Source of the DNA: JANNWF01 sp052390415
Lineage (GTDB): Bacteria > Pseudomonadota > Gammaproteobacteria > Xanthomonadales > Xanthomonadaceae
Length of the DNA stretch: 64,000 bases
Assembly: GCA_052390415.1 (NCBI GenBank)
Contig: JBQTGY010000019.1
Location: 4,037 to 68,036, forward strand
Reading direction: 5' to 3'
Each line of letters opens with the position of its first letter. Positions within the stretch are counted from its first letter, which is position 1. The notes below the pieces were generated by a model. The model did no database searches. It saw only the letters and a list, made by a program, of their open reading frames with translations, and was not told the origin of the DNA. This document shows, piece after piece, positions 34,272 through 43,355 of this stretch. The translations under genes and the position numbers were made by a program.

Positions 34272-36512
34272 CTACTTTGGGGGTTGGTTGGGTGGTTGGT
34301 TGGGCAAAGGCAACGGTTTGGTCGCGTCGTGAGCGATGCTTGGCCGGGTGACATCCAGCGCACGCTGCGTGGAGTCTGAAGCGTCGATGCTCGCCCACGG
34401 TGGTGGCAGAGTGGCGTCAAGCGCCACCCGCACCGGTGGAGGGCGGGTGGCGTCCGCCGTCGATTCGCTACCGCTGGGGCTTCCAGATGGCGGTGGGTTG
34501 GAATCGACCGCCGCACCGACGCGAACAGGCGCGGGGCGGGTCGCGTCGCCGACTGCAGGCGGAGGCATGGTGGTATCGGCGCTCAAACGCGCCGCGATGG
34601 CGCTGGGTGAGTCCACTGCCTCCAGGCGCATTTCGCCGGCCAATTCGCGCGCGCGCTCGGCAAGGCGCTCGGCCGCGTCGCTCTCAGGCATGGACGCGAA
34701 CATGGCCAAGGCCAGTTCGGCGCTTTGCACCCGCTTGGCCGGGTCGAGTTCGCACAGCGCCATCACGGCGGCGCAAAGCTCAGGCTGCTCGCGTCGCAGT
34801 CGCTCTGGCAGCTCCAAGGGGCGCATGGCGGCGCGGCGCAGGTCGTTGGTCTTGGCGCCACCGATGTTCTGCTGCGCGCCGGTCATGCACTCCACCAGCA
34901 GCCGGCCCAGTGAGTACAGGTCCGAGCGCTCGCTGGGTGGCGCGCCGTTGACATATTCCGGGGCGATGAAACCGGGTGTTCCCGCGAGGCCACCGCGAGC
35001 AACCAAGGCCGGAATCTCGAAGCGCCAGGTCGACACGCCAAAGTCAGTGAGCTTGAGCTCGCCGGTCGGCGGCACCAGCACGTTGGCGGGTTTGATATCC
35101 AGATGCAGCAAGCCAGCGCCGTGCGCGGCGCTGAGGGCCTTCAGCATGGAGCGTGCGATGAGCACGACCTCGCCCGCATCGAGAGCCCCATTGCGACTGA
35201 CCACGGTGCGCAAATTGCCGCCGTCCACGTACTCCATCACCACGAAGGCGAACTCGCCGGCGGCGACCAGATCGAACACGCCGACGATGTTCGGATGCCG
35301 CAGATTGGCGACCGCCACGGCCTCGTTCTCCAAGGTCTGCGCCAGCGCCTTTTGCATCTGCGGATCCAGCGCTTCGATGTGGATGGTCTTGATCGCCACA
35401 TGCCGTTTCAGGCGTGGATCCCAAGCCAGGAAGACCGAGCCCATCGCGCCTTGTCCCAGCGTGCTCAGCAACTTGTAGCGCCCCAGAAACACTTCGCTCA
35501 TGGCTTCGCGGTTGCGCTGATGACGCTTGATCTGGGTGAACGCCGCTTTCAGGCTGGCAAGGTCGCCGCCACTGTTGGCACCGCCGGCCAACATGCCGCG
35601 TTGCCAATCGAGCAATGCGCGCACGGGCTGCACCACGCTGCGCCACGCAAACACGCTGAGCGCGGCGACCAACAGCAACACCGCGGCCATGGCGGCGAAT
35701 GCCCCTTGCCGCATGCTCGCCGCTGCCGATTCGGCTTCGGCCGCCAGTTGCAGCGAAACCACCGACCAATTGGTGCCCGTGACGCGCGCAAACGCAGACA
35801 CTTCGATGCCGGCTTCGCCGTCCACACGGGTTGCCAACGCCAACAGCTGCGGTTGCGCGATCGCCTCGAGCAAAGTGGTCGAAAGCGCGGTCGAATCGGC
35901 GAACGCCGGATGCGCGGTAGTGCCTTGCAGCAACAACAGATGCGCGGAGTCGCCGAGTTCCTGCGGTGACAAGGTTGCCGCCAAGGCCGTTGCATCGGCG
36001 AGTATCGCGATGCGCAGACCCTCGCGCCCGGTCTCGCGACTCAAGCCCCATTGCCGTTGTTCGCCGGCTTGCCGCAGCAAGACTGCGTCTTCCAGCGTTT
36101 GCAAATCGTCGGCTTCGATGACGTCAGCGTCCGGCCGTCGCGCCAACTGCACCAGTACGTCTTGTTCGCCGTCGCGATAGAAAGTCGCTGCCGCCAACAC
36201 ATTGGCTTGACCCACCAGAATGCCCGCCAGCACTTCACGCGCCGCATCCGAAGCGGGCTCGCTGTACAACTGCGGGTTCTGCGCGGCGCTGTCCGCGGCC
36301 GATTGCAGCGCGGAGAGCAGGGCGCCGACGCGGTCGGCCGACGCGCGCGCCGCAATCAGGTGGGTGCGTTGCGCCTGATCGACCAGCGATTCGCGGGCAA
36401 GATGAATCTGGTATGCCGCCAGCCCAAACGGCAGCGAAGCCACCGCCAGCAGCGCCGCGACCAGCCCAATGATCAGGCTGCTGCGGCGCTGCGCTTGGCG
36501 GATCTCGGCCAC
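34272..36512 (-). CDS. membrane Ser/Thr protein kinase with periplasmic sensor domain
   Basis: This 746-residue Hanks-type kinase begins with TM1 at about residues 12-34, then a periplasmic sensor to about 265, then TM2 (AAVLLLVAALSVFAW) and a linker. The kinase domain spans about 345-610: Gly loop LGQGAMGSVFL, catalytic Lys in HVAIKTIH, catalytic loop HLDIKPANVLV, LTDFGVS and GFIAPEYVNG. HRD is replaced by HLD, a non-RD kinase. The Pro-rich C-terminal tail repeats D-[AVT]-T-x-P motifs six times (for example DATRPAPVRV, DATRPPPVRV). GTG 36512 lies three bases after the peptidase stop. Confidence 0.92.
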   Translation of the reverse strand: MAEIRQAQRRSSLIIGLVAALLAVASLPFGLAAYQIHLARESLVDQAQRTHLIAARASADRVGALLSALQSAADSAAQNPQLYSEPASDAAREVLAGILVGQANVLAAATFYRDGEQDVLVQLARRPDADVIEADDLQTLEDAVLLRQAGEQRQWGLSRETGREGLRIAILADATALAATLSPQELGDSAHLLLLQGTTAHPAFADSTALSTTLLEAIAQPQLLALATRVDGEAGIEVSAFARVTGTNWSVVSLQLAAEAESAAASMRQGAFAAMAAVLLLVAALSVFAWRSVVQPVRALLDWQRGMLAGGANSGGDLASLKAAFTQIKRHQRNREAMSEVFLGRYKLLSTLGQGAMGSVFLAWDPRLKRHVAIKTIHIEALDPQMQKALAQTLENEAVAVANLRHPNIVGVFDLVAAGEFAFVVMEYVDGGNLRTVVSRNGALDAGEVVLIARSMLKALSAAHGAGLLHLDIKPANVLVPPTGELKLTDFGVSTWRFEIPALVARGGLAGTPGFIAPEYVNGAPPSERSDLYSLGRLLVECMTGAQQNIGGAKTNDLRRAAMRPLELPERLRREQPELCAAVMALCELDPAKRVQSAELALAMFASMPESDAAERLAERARELAGEMRLEAVDSPSAIAARLSADTTMPPPAVGDATRPAPVRVGAAVDSNPPPSGSPSGSESTADATRPPPVRVALDATLPPPWASIDASDSTQRALDVTRPSIAHDATKPLPLPNQPPNQPPK

Positions 36513-36515
36513 TGA

Positions 36516-37397
36516 CTACAGGCGCCGCTCGCTGAAGGTGTCGCATTGGCTGGCATCACCGCCGTCAAAGCCACGGCGGAACCAGCGCACGCGTTGTTCC
36601 GAGCTGCCGTGACTGAAACTGTCGGGCACCACGGTGCCGGTAGCCTGCTTCTGCAAGCGGTCGTCGCCGATGGCGCTGGCCGTGCTGAGCGCCTCTTCGA
36701 TGTCGCCAGGCTCCATCCACGCATTGCGTTTTTGACCGTGATGCGCCCACACACCGGCGTAACAATCGGCCTGCAACTCCTGTCTCACCAACAAGCCTTC
36801 GGCGCCCTTGACCGAGCCGCGTTGCCGTTCGGCGTTGACCTTGGCCGACACGCCGGTCAGGGTCTGGATGTGATGGCCGACTTCATGCGCGATCACGTAG
36901 GCCTCGGCGAAATCACCGCCGCCACCGAGCTGGCTGCGCATCTGCGAGAAAAAGCTGGTGTCGAGATACACCTTGCGGTCGGCGGGGCAATAAAACGGTC
37001 CCACTGCGGCGGTAGCGCCGCCGCAAGCCGACTGCACGCTGCCGCTGAACAGCACCAGCGCAGGCGGTTGGTACTTGGAACCGCTGGCCGCGAACTGCGT
37101 GGTCCACACGTCTTCGGTGTCGCCCAGAATGGCGGCAACAAATTGCGAGGCCTCGTCATCCACCGGCGCCGAGGTTGGGCCCTGCTGGCTTTGCCCCGTT
37201 GCACCGGGATCGCCCTGCATTTGTGCCAGCAAGCCCAGCATTTCCAACGGGTTCTTGCCCAGCAACAAGCCGATCACCATGACAATGGCAACGCCGCCAA
37301 AGCCGAGCTTGCCCACGCCCGCGCCCATGCCACCGCCACCGGATACGCCGCGGCGATCCTCGACGTTGCTGCTGCGGCGTCCTTTTTCCCATTTCAT
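36516..37397 (-). CDS. ypfJ: YpfJ-type neutral zinc metallopeptidase
   Basis: The 293-residue protein has a Gly-rich N-terminus, one membrane segment at about residues 32-47 (GFGGVAIVMVIGLLLG) and a zincin site HEVGHHIQ (His171, Glu172, His175). The third ligand is probably in QELQADCYAG. It matches the YpfJ/Zn-dependent peptidase family, whose start MKWEKGRRSSNVEDRRG is highly conserved and fixes the ATG at 37397 (GGAG nine bases upstream). It is the first gene of the kinase operon and may process an envelope substrate. The natural substrate is unknown. Confidence 0.92.
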   Translation of the reverse strand: MKWEKGRRSSNVEDRRGVSGGGGMGAGVGKLGFGGVAIVMVIGLLLGKNPLEMLGLLAQMQGDPGATGQSQQGPTSAPVDDEASQFVAAILGDTEDVWTTQFAASGSKYQPPALVLFSGSVQSACGGATAAVGPFYCPADRKVYLDTSFFSQMRSQLGGGGDFAEAYVIAHEVGHHIQTLTGVSAKVNAERQRGSVKGAEGLLVRQELQADCYAGVWAHHGQKRNAWMEPGDIEEALSTASAIGDDRLQKQATGTVVPDSFSHGSSEQRVRWFRRGFDGGDASQCDTFSERRL

Positions 37398-37569
37398 GCT
37401 GAAGCTCTCCTGCAAATCCGGCAGGCTGCCAGACCGAGGGCGATTGTCGCCTCATTTGCGCCTCCCGTGCAGGCGTTGCCGCACACTCGCCACGCAAGGG
37501 CCAAACAGTCGCCGATGTCAGCACTGACGTAGACTTCACACTCTGACTTCCCCTGCGACCAGGCCTCTC

Positions 37570-38361
37570 ATGAGCAACAATCCCTACGAAGCACCCCGCG
37601 CCATCGTGGCCGACTATCAGCAAGACGATGGCGCCAATTTGGGCTTCAATTCGCAGCCACTATCGCTGCCCGCCGGGCGCGGCATCGATTGGATCAAACA
37701 AAGCTGGGCAATGTTCGCGCAAAGCCCCGGGCTGTGGATCGGCATCTATCTGGTTTTCATGGGCGTCATGATGGCGGCCGCCTTTGTTCCGATCCTGGGC
37801 TTCATTGCGCAAAGCGTTTTGTCGCCGGTGCTGATGGCAGGCATCGCGCTGGGTTGTGACCATTTGCGGCGCGGTCAACCGTTGGAGTTCAGCCACCTGT
37901 TCGCCGGCTTCTCGCGCAACAGCACGCAATTGATGATGGTCGGCGGCATTTATCTGGTCGGCATCATCGTCGTGATGGTGATCGCTTTCGTACCGACCAT
38001 CGGTCTGGTCGGCGGCATGGCGTTCATGGGCCAGGGCGATCCCGAAGCCCTGGCCTCCCTGATGGGCTTCCCGATCGTGATCGGCATGCTGATCTACTTT
38101 GCCTTGCTGATGCCCGTGGTGATGGCCATGTGGTTCGCGCCGACCCTGGTGATCTTGAACGACGTGCCCGCGCTGGACGCCATGAAAATGAGCTTTTATG
38201 GGTGTCTGAAAAACGTGTTGCCGTTTCTGCTGTGGAGCTTGGCGGTGCTTGGCCTGTGCTTTTTGTCGATCTTGACGCTGTTTCTCGGTCTGCTGGTGTT
38301 GATGCCGTGGATTGCGGCATCCAACTACTGCGCCTATCGAGAAATCTATTATCGGGCTTGA
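37570..38361 (+). CDS. BPSS1780-type membrane protein
   Basis: The 263-residue protein starts MSNNPYEAPRAIVADY, the characteristic N-terminus of the BPSS1780-like membrane family. About five or six membrane segments follow (for example WIGIYLVFMGVMMAAAFVPI and LFLGLLVLMPWIAASNYCAY). It is divergent from the ypfJ-kinase operon with 172 bp between, and 240 bp upstream of the RDD gene. The function is unknown; a role in a membrane complex with the following operon is possible but unproven. Confidence 0.78.
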   Translation: MSNNPYEAPRAIVADYQQDDGANLGFNSQPLSLPAGRGIDWIKQSWAMFAQSPGLWIGIYLVFMGVMMAAAFVPILGFIAQSVLSPVLMAGIALGCDHLRRGQPLEFSHLFAGFSRNSTQLMMVGGIYLVGIIVVMVIAFVPTIGLVGGMAFMGQGDPEALASLMGFPIVIGMLIYFALLMPVVMAMWFAPTLVILNDVPALDAMKMSFYGCLKNVLPFLLWSLAVLGLCFLSILTLFLGLLVLMPWIAASNYCAYREIYYRA

Positions 38362-38431
38362 CGATCTTGGCGCTGCCCCTCAGTGCATGTTGGAAGTTTC
38401 CGCCGCCATGACCGTCGGCAAGCGCGTCGCG

Positions 38432-38529
38432 CTTCCTAACCCCTCCCCAACCCGTCCGGCGCGATGCGCGCTCATCCCTGCGCAGGCCTGCGGCCTGCAA
38501 GCTGCAGGGAATCGCCCCCGAACATCGGG
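38432..38529. repeat. interrupted extragenic palindrome (second copy of the 3592 family)
   Basis: CTTCCTAACCCCTCCCCAAC at 38432 and the hairpin CCCGA-ACA-TCGGG (38517-38529) match the 3592-3633 element in opposite orientation. About 60 bp have been added between the two parts. The extra stretch has its own partial symmetry (TCCCTGC near 38475, GCAGGGA near 38504). It lies in the spacer before the RDD gene and may hold that operon's promoter. Confidence 0.55.
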
Positions 38530-38601
38530 TTAGACATTCGAGGGTCGAGTCTGCACGACTCTTGCGTATATTTCGGCGAACCGTAGAGCATCCCGCTGCA
38601 C

Positions 38602-39345
38602 ATGCTGGACACCACATTCCGGGCGGCGACGCCCGAAGGCATCGAGCTTGAGATTCGACCCGCTGGTCCGGTGCCGCGCGCACTGGCGTGGCTGGTCGAC
38701 TTGTTATGGCGCGCCGCGGTCATGGTGGTGCTGGGTATGACCTTGGGCTATTTCGGCAACTTCGGCACCGGCATCATGCTGCTGGCCTGGTTTGCCCTGG
38801 AATGGTTGGTGCCGGCCTGGTTTGAGGCGTATTGGGATGGCGCCACACCGGGCAAGCGGGCCTTGGGGATCCGCGTGATCGCCGAAAGCGGCGCACCGAT
38901 TGGCTGGAATGCGGCCCTGTCGCGCAACCTGCTGCGTTTTGCCGACTTCTTGCCGGCGATGTATTTCTTCGGCTTGCTGACGATGGTTTGCAACCAACGC
39001 TTTCAACGCCTGGGAGACATGGTGGCTGGCACCTTGGTGATTCATGTCGACCCACCGCTGACGCGGCGCTCATTGGGCGAAGTGCCTGCACAGGCGCCAC
39101 GACGCGCGCTGTCGCCCGAGGACGCGCGCACGGTGGTCGACCTGGCTGAGCGGGCATCCGAACTGGGGCCCGAACGCACCGAGGAGTTGCTCGTTTTGGC
39201 GCAACCCATGCTTGGCGGTCCCGTCACCGGAACCAACTTGGCGGGTATCGCGCACTACTTGATTGGCTCAGCCCTGATTGCACCGCCTTGCATTGGCTCT
39301 CCTCTCACCGTAGCTTCGGCGGAGCAGTCGCGTGCGCCAAGCTGA
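38602..39345 (+). CDS. RDD-family membrane protein
   Basis: The 247-residue protein has an RDD domain: PRALAWLVDLLWRAA at the first segment, the conserved GATPGKRALGIRVI loop, and RNLLRFADFLPAMYF. The soluble C-terminus is about 90 residues. RDD proteins occur as partners in membrane complexes and some transport ions. It is the first gene of the operon RDD-SpoIIM-DUF4129-DUF4350-MoxR-DUF58, a set conserved in many proteobacteria. The next gene starts 14 bases before its stop. Confidence 0.88.
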   Translation: MLDTTFRAATPEGIELEIRPAGPVPRALAWLVDLLWRAAVMVVLGMTLGYFGNFGTGIMLLAWFALEWLVPAWFEAYWDGATPGKRALGIRVIAESGAPIGWNAALSRNLLRFADFLPAMYFFGLLTMVCNQRFQRLGDMVAGTLVIHVDPPLTRRSLGEVPAQAPRRALSPEDARTVVDLAERASELGPERTEELLVLAQPMLGGPVTGTNLAGIAHYLIGSALIAPPCIGSPLTVASAEQSRAPS

Positions 39346-40336
39346 GTTTGAGCGCCGTTATCGGCTGGACTGGACGCGCTTCGAGCTGTGGTTGCAGCGA
39401 CGCTCGCTGCGTCCCGGCGCGCGCGCGGCGTTGGCATTGCGACTGGGCGAGGAGAGTTCCGAGACCTTGCCGATCAGCGAGATTCCTGCCCGCTATCGCG
39501 CCCTGTGTGCACAGCTTTCGTTGGCCCGTGAGCGTCGTTATGCGCCGGCCTTGCTCGAACGCCTGCATGCGCTGGTGCAGGCTGGTCATCACGTGCTCTA
39601 TGGCGCGCAGTCGGGGCAAGGCCTGCATGTTGGCGAGTTTCTGAGCGGCGGCTTTTCGCGCCTGTTTCGGCAGCAGTGGCGGCCAATCGGCTTGGCGGCG
39701 CTGCTGTTCTTCGGACCGCTGTTGGGGCTGCTGATTGCGATCCAGCTGTATCCGCCCTTGGCGGGGATCATCGTCAGCCCTGAACAGCTCGCCGAAGCGG
39801 AGGCCATGTACCAACCCGACGCCAAGCGTCTGGGTGATCGGCCGGCCAGTTCGGCGACTGAGATGTTCGGTTTTTACGTTTTCAACAACGCGCGCATCGG
39901 CTTCCAGACCTTTGCCGGCGGTGTGTTGATGGGTATCGGCAGTCTGTTCTTTCTGATCTTCAACGGCGTGGTGCTCGGCACGGTGATCGGTCATCTCACG
40001 GCAGTGGGTTTGGGTCCGCAGATCTGGTCTTTCGTCGCCGGCCACAGCGCGCTGGAGCTCACCGCCATTGCGATCTCGGGCGGTGCCGGTTTGAAGCTGG
40101 GCGGCGCGTTGCTGCGGCCGGGCCGGCGCTCGCGTCGTCGTGCTTTGGTGGAGGAAGGACGCATTGCCTTGCTGTTGGCCGCCGGCGCAGGACTGATGTT
40201 TGTCGCGGCAGCAGGCGTCGAGGCGTTCTGGTCGCCACTGATGATGTTCGACAACACGATCAAGTACTGGGTCGGCGTATTGGGCTGGGTGTTGCTGGGT
40301 ACCTATTTGTTGAGGGTAGGTCGGCATGCGCGTTGA
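39332..40336 (+). CDS. SpoIIM-like (stage II sporulation M) membrane protein
   Basis: The 334-residue protein starts at GTG 39332, overlapping the RDD gene. Its cytosolic N-terminal region is helical. About five membrane segments follow, with the SpoIIM/COG1300 signature NNARIGFQTFAGGVLMGIG and later HSALELTAIAISGGAGL. This is the usual form in non-sporulating proteobacteria, where it accompanies MoxR and DUF58 genes. Its role is unknown; it is likely an inner-membrane component of the same assembly. Confidence 0.88.
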   Translation: MRQAEFERRYRLDWTRFELWLQRRSLRPGARAALALRLGEESSETLPISEIPARYRALCAQLSLARERRYAPALLERLHALVQAGHHVLYGAQSGQGLHVGEFLSGGFSRLFRQQWRPIGLAALLFFGPLLGLLIAIQLYPPLAGIIVSPEQLAEAEAMYQPDAKRLGDRPASSATEMFGFYVFNNARIGFQTFAGGVLMGIGSLFFLIFNGVVLGTVIGHLTAVGLGPQIWSFVAGHSALELTAIAISGGAGLKLGGALLRPGRRSRRRALVEEGRIALLLAAGAGLMFVAAAGVEAFWSPLMMFDNTIKYWVGVLGWVLLGTYLLRVGRHAR

Positions 40337-41942
40337 CGCATTGGCCATTGCCCTGCGCGCGCGGCAAGGCTGGGAAGCCATCGATCTGGGTTTTCGCATG
40401 GCGACCCATTGGGCGCGACCGTTATGGATCGCATGGCTGGCGGTGTATCTGCCGCTGACCCTGGCCTTGCTCGCTGCGCTGTACACCGAGCCGATGGCGG
40501 CGGCGCTCGCCATCTGGTGGAGCAAACCCATCGCCGACCGTTTTGCACTGTTTGTGCTGAGTCGGCGCGTGTTTGGCGATCCCGCGACCTTGGCGCAGAC
40601 GCTGGCAAGTTGGCGCAGCGTACTCAGCCCGGGTTTGGTGCGTGCTTTGCTGTTGCGTCCCTTCGGCTGGGATCGCAGTTTCTTGCAACCCATTCCCTTG
40701 TTGGAGCGCCAGCGCGGCGTGGCGGCGCGACGTCGAGCGGCGTTGTTGGGTCGTCGATTGGGCGGCCATGCGATGGCGCTGGCAATGGTGTGTTTGTGCT
40801 TTGAACTGGTGGTGATGATTTCCTTGGCCATGTTCGGCAGCCTGTTGACGCCAGCCGCGGAAGTCGGCGGCGCGGCAGTCTCATCCGATTTGGTGGAGGC
40901 GTTGGGCATCGATTGGTGGGGCATGGGTGTGACCTTGGCCTACGTGGTGGCAATCGCCGTGGTCGAGCCCTTTTTTGTCGCCGCTGGATTTGCGATGTAT
41001 CTGGTTCGCCGCACGCAACTGGAGGGCTGGGATATCGAACTTGCCCTGCGTCGCGCCGCCGTCGAAGCAAGCGATCAAAAGCCGATGGCGACGACGCGCG
41101 TCGGACCACCCAAATTGAATCCGTTGAGCGCAGTGGCCATCGCCGTTGTGGCTGGTTTTGCGGTGGCTACGGCACCGCCAGCGCTGGCTGACGTTGCGGT
41201 CAACAAGGGCCAATTGTCGGCCTCGCAGTTTGACGATGATCTGCCGCCACCACCACCACCACCGCTGGATACGCCGGCCCGACGTGCCGCGCTCGAAGTC
41301 CTGAAGCATCCCGATTTTGGTCGCAAGATCGAACGCATGCGTTGGCGGCTGGACCTTGGCGATGAGAAGAAAAAGGACCCCAGTTCGACCGACCTGGACT
41401 GGCTGCGTGATGTCGGCGACTGGGTGGCGGCCGGCGTGCGCGTGACCATGTGGGTGCTGCTGGCGATTCTGGCGATGGCGGTGGTCTGGCTGGTGGCAAA
41501 ACGCACTGGCGGCGGCCGCGCGGATGCACCACTTGATCTGCCACCGCAGCAGATGTTTGGACTGGCCATCAGTCCGGATTCGTTGCCTGACGATGTGGTC
41601 GCCGCCGCTTTGGCTGCGATTGCTGACGGGCATCTGCGTGAAGCGGTGTCGCTGTTGTACCGCGGTGCGCTGTCGTATCTGGTGCACGACTGCGAGATGC
41701 GAATCGGCGAGGGCAGCACCGAAGGCGAAGTGCTGCGGATTGCGCAACCGTTGTTGTCAGCTACTGCCTTCGCACACTTTCAACGTCTGGTGGCGGCGTG
41801 GATCGAGATCGCCTATGGCCATCGCCCCGGTAACGCCGAACAGCTGCGCGCCTTGTGTCACGCCCAACGTAATCTGTTCACTGCAACACCGTCGGCGGGT
41901 GAAGTCGCACGCAGCGATCTGGCCACGGCAGGGGCCGCATGA
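40326..41942 (+). CDS. DUF4129-type membrane protein of the MoxR operon
   Basis: The 538-residue protein has four N-terminal hydrophobic segments. A Pro-rich periplasmic stretch (DDDLPPPPPPPLDT, about residues 304-317) follows, then another segment (TMWVLLAILAMAVVWLV). The C-terminal DUF4129-like domain contains ADGHLREAVSLLYRGALSYL. It overlaps spoIIM by 11 bases and the next gene by four (ATGA), so translation is coupled. DUF4129 proteins accompany transglutaminase or MoxR/DUF58 genes. The N-terminal half has no family I can name. Confidence 0.82.
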   Translation: MRVDALAIALRARQGWEAIDLGFRMATHWARPLWIAWLAVYLPLTLALLAALYTEPMAAALAIWWSKPIADRFALFVLSRRVFGDPATLAQTLASWRSVLSPGLVRALLLRPFGWDRSFLQPIPLLERQRGVAARRRAALLGRRLGGHAMALAMVCLCFELVVMISLAMFGSLLTPAAEVGGAAVSSDLVEALGIDWWGMGVTLAYVVAIAVVEPFFVAAGFAMYLVRRTQLEGWDIELALRRAAVEASDQKPMATTRVGPPKLNPLSAVAIAVVAGFAVATAPPALADVAVNKGQLSASQFDDDLPPPPPPPLDTPARRAALEVLKHPDFGRKIERMRWRLDLGDEKKKDPSSTDLDWLRDVGDWVAAGVRVTMWVLLAILAMAVVWLVAKRTGGGRADAPLDLPPQQMFGLAISPDSLPDDVVAAALAAIADGHLREAVSLLYRGALSYLVHDCEMRIGEGSTEGEVLRIAQPLLSATAFAHFQRLVAAWIEIAYGHRPGNAEQLRALCHAQRNLFTATPSAGEVARSDLATAGAA

Positions 41943-43348
41943 AGCAGAACTGGAAGCTGCTGTTTGGCATGTTCTGCGTCCTCGCGCTGGTGGGCATTGC
42001 ATTGCTGCGGCTGCTCGAGCGGGTGCCGGTGGAAGAAGAGCAGCCGCCGTCGGAGGAGGCACTTCGCAACGATTTCCTCGCCGCGCAGCGCACCCTGGAT
42101 CAGTTGGGCGTGAAGTGGGAGATCGTGCAAGGCGTGGTCACCAACTTGCCGAAAGGCGAGGGTGTCGCAGTCATCCTGCCCAACGCTGGCAGCCGCCTGA
42201 ATGACTTGTCCCTGGATGTGATCGAAGAGTTCGTCAACTCCGGCGGCCATCTCATTACCGAAGCGGGTTGGTGGGGTGAAGACACCTTGTTGGCCCGGTT
42301 TGCAGTGAGTCCGGAATATTCGTACGACGAAGACGAGGACGACTGGGACGAGGATGAGGAGTTGGCTGCAGAAGACGAAGGAGCCGACGTCGAAGTAGAT
42401 GCGGACGACGCCAACGCCGATACTGACCCGATAGCCGCACAGGACAGCGTCAAGGCTGGTGCCAGCGACGGCAAACAGAACAAGCGCGCGGATTCGGTCA
42501 TCGCACCCGTCGATGTCACTGATGCCAATGGCGAAGAAGACGAATTGCCCGTCGCCACGGCCGACTGCGGGTGCAGCAGCGATGGCGAGGCCAATTACGC
42601 GGACTATTTGCGCAGCGGTGACTTGCTGGGCGAGCCCGAGCTGCGACTGGTCGTCCACGACGACGACTGGCTGAGCACCACCGGCAAGGTGTTGGGCACG
42701 ATCGGCGCGGCGGAGACACCGCAGCTGCTGCATCTCGAACACGGTGCCGGTCGGGTCACCGTGATCGTTGGCTTGCACCCGTTCGAAAACGATCATCTGG
42801 GTGACGCCGACAACGCCGAGGCGCTGCTGCGCTTGCTCAATCTGCCGGGCCCTGCGCAACGCGTGCTGTTCGTGCATGCGCGCGTTGGCGGCTTGGCCGA
42901 CTGGCTGCTGGAGTACGGCTGGCGCGTGATCGCGGTGGGCAGCGTATTGCTGGTGCTGCTGCTATGGGCGGCGATGCCGCGATTTGGACCGCTGTTGCCT
43001 GAGCTGCTGCCGCAGCGCCGCCGCCTGCTCGATCACCTGCTGGCCAGCGGACGCTTGTTATGGTCCAACGGTCAAGGCGGCGTGTTGGCCACTGCCGCCG
43101 CCAGCAGTGCGCTGGATCGAGTGCGCGGCGAGTATCCACACACGCGCTGGCTGGCAGCCGCTGACCTCACACAGTTTCTGCAACGCCGATTTGCGCTGGA
43201 TGCAGCCGTGGTCGCACTGCTGCTGGCACCGCAACACGTGCGTCATCCTGCCAGCCTGACCGCCCTGGTGCGCGCCTGTCAGCGCATCCATACCGAACTG
43301 GCGCCGCGTCGCAGCGCGCGCTCGGTCAACCCACTTTACGATTGCTGA
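41939..43348 (+). CDS. DUF4350-type protein with a long acidic insert
   Basis: The 469-residue protein has an N-terminal membrane anchor (LLFGMFCVLALVGIALLRLL). A glutamine-amidotransferase-like DUF4350 domain follows (GVAVILPNAGSRLNDLSLDV, FVNSGGHLITEAGWWGED) and a second membrane segment (VGSVLLVLLLWAAMPRFG). Residues about 125-205 form a very acidic insert rich in Asp and Glu (EDEDDWDEDEELAAEDEGAD), ending near a cysteine pair, ADCGCSSDGE. The insert is in frame and expands the periplasmic domain. It lies seven bases before moxR. Confidence 0.82.
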   Translation: MKQNWKLLFGMFCVLALVGIALLRLLERVPVEEEQPPSEEALRNDFLAAQRTLDQLGVKWEIVQGVVTNLPKGEGVAVILPNAGSRLNDLSLDVIEEFVNSGGHLITEAGWWGEDTLLARFAVSPEYSYDEDEDDWDEDEELAAEDEGADVEVDADDANADTDPIAAQDSVKAGASDGKQNKRADSVIAPVDVTDANGEEDELPVATADCGCSSDGEANYADYLRSGDLLGEPELRLVVHDDDWLSTTGKVLGTIGAAETPQLLHLEHGAGRVTVIVGLHPFENDHLGDADNAEALLRLLNLPGPAQRVLFVHARVGGLADWLLEYGWRVIAVGSVLLVLLLWAAMPRFGPLLPELLPQRRRLLDHLLASGRLLWSNGQGGVLATAAASSALDRVRGEYPHTRWLAAADLTQFLQRRFALDAAVVALLLAPQHVRHPASLTALVRACQRIHTELAPRRSARSVNPLYDC

Positions 43349-43355
43349 GACAACC

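Noticed and set aside
39305..40924. 539-codon minus-strand frame opposite the RDD/SpoIIM/DUF4129 genes
   Set aside because: No family features. The plus-strand genes are well supported and overlapping starts explain the region.
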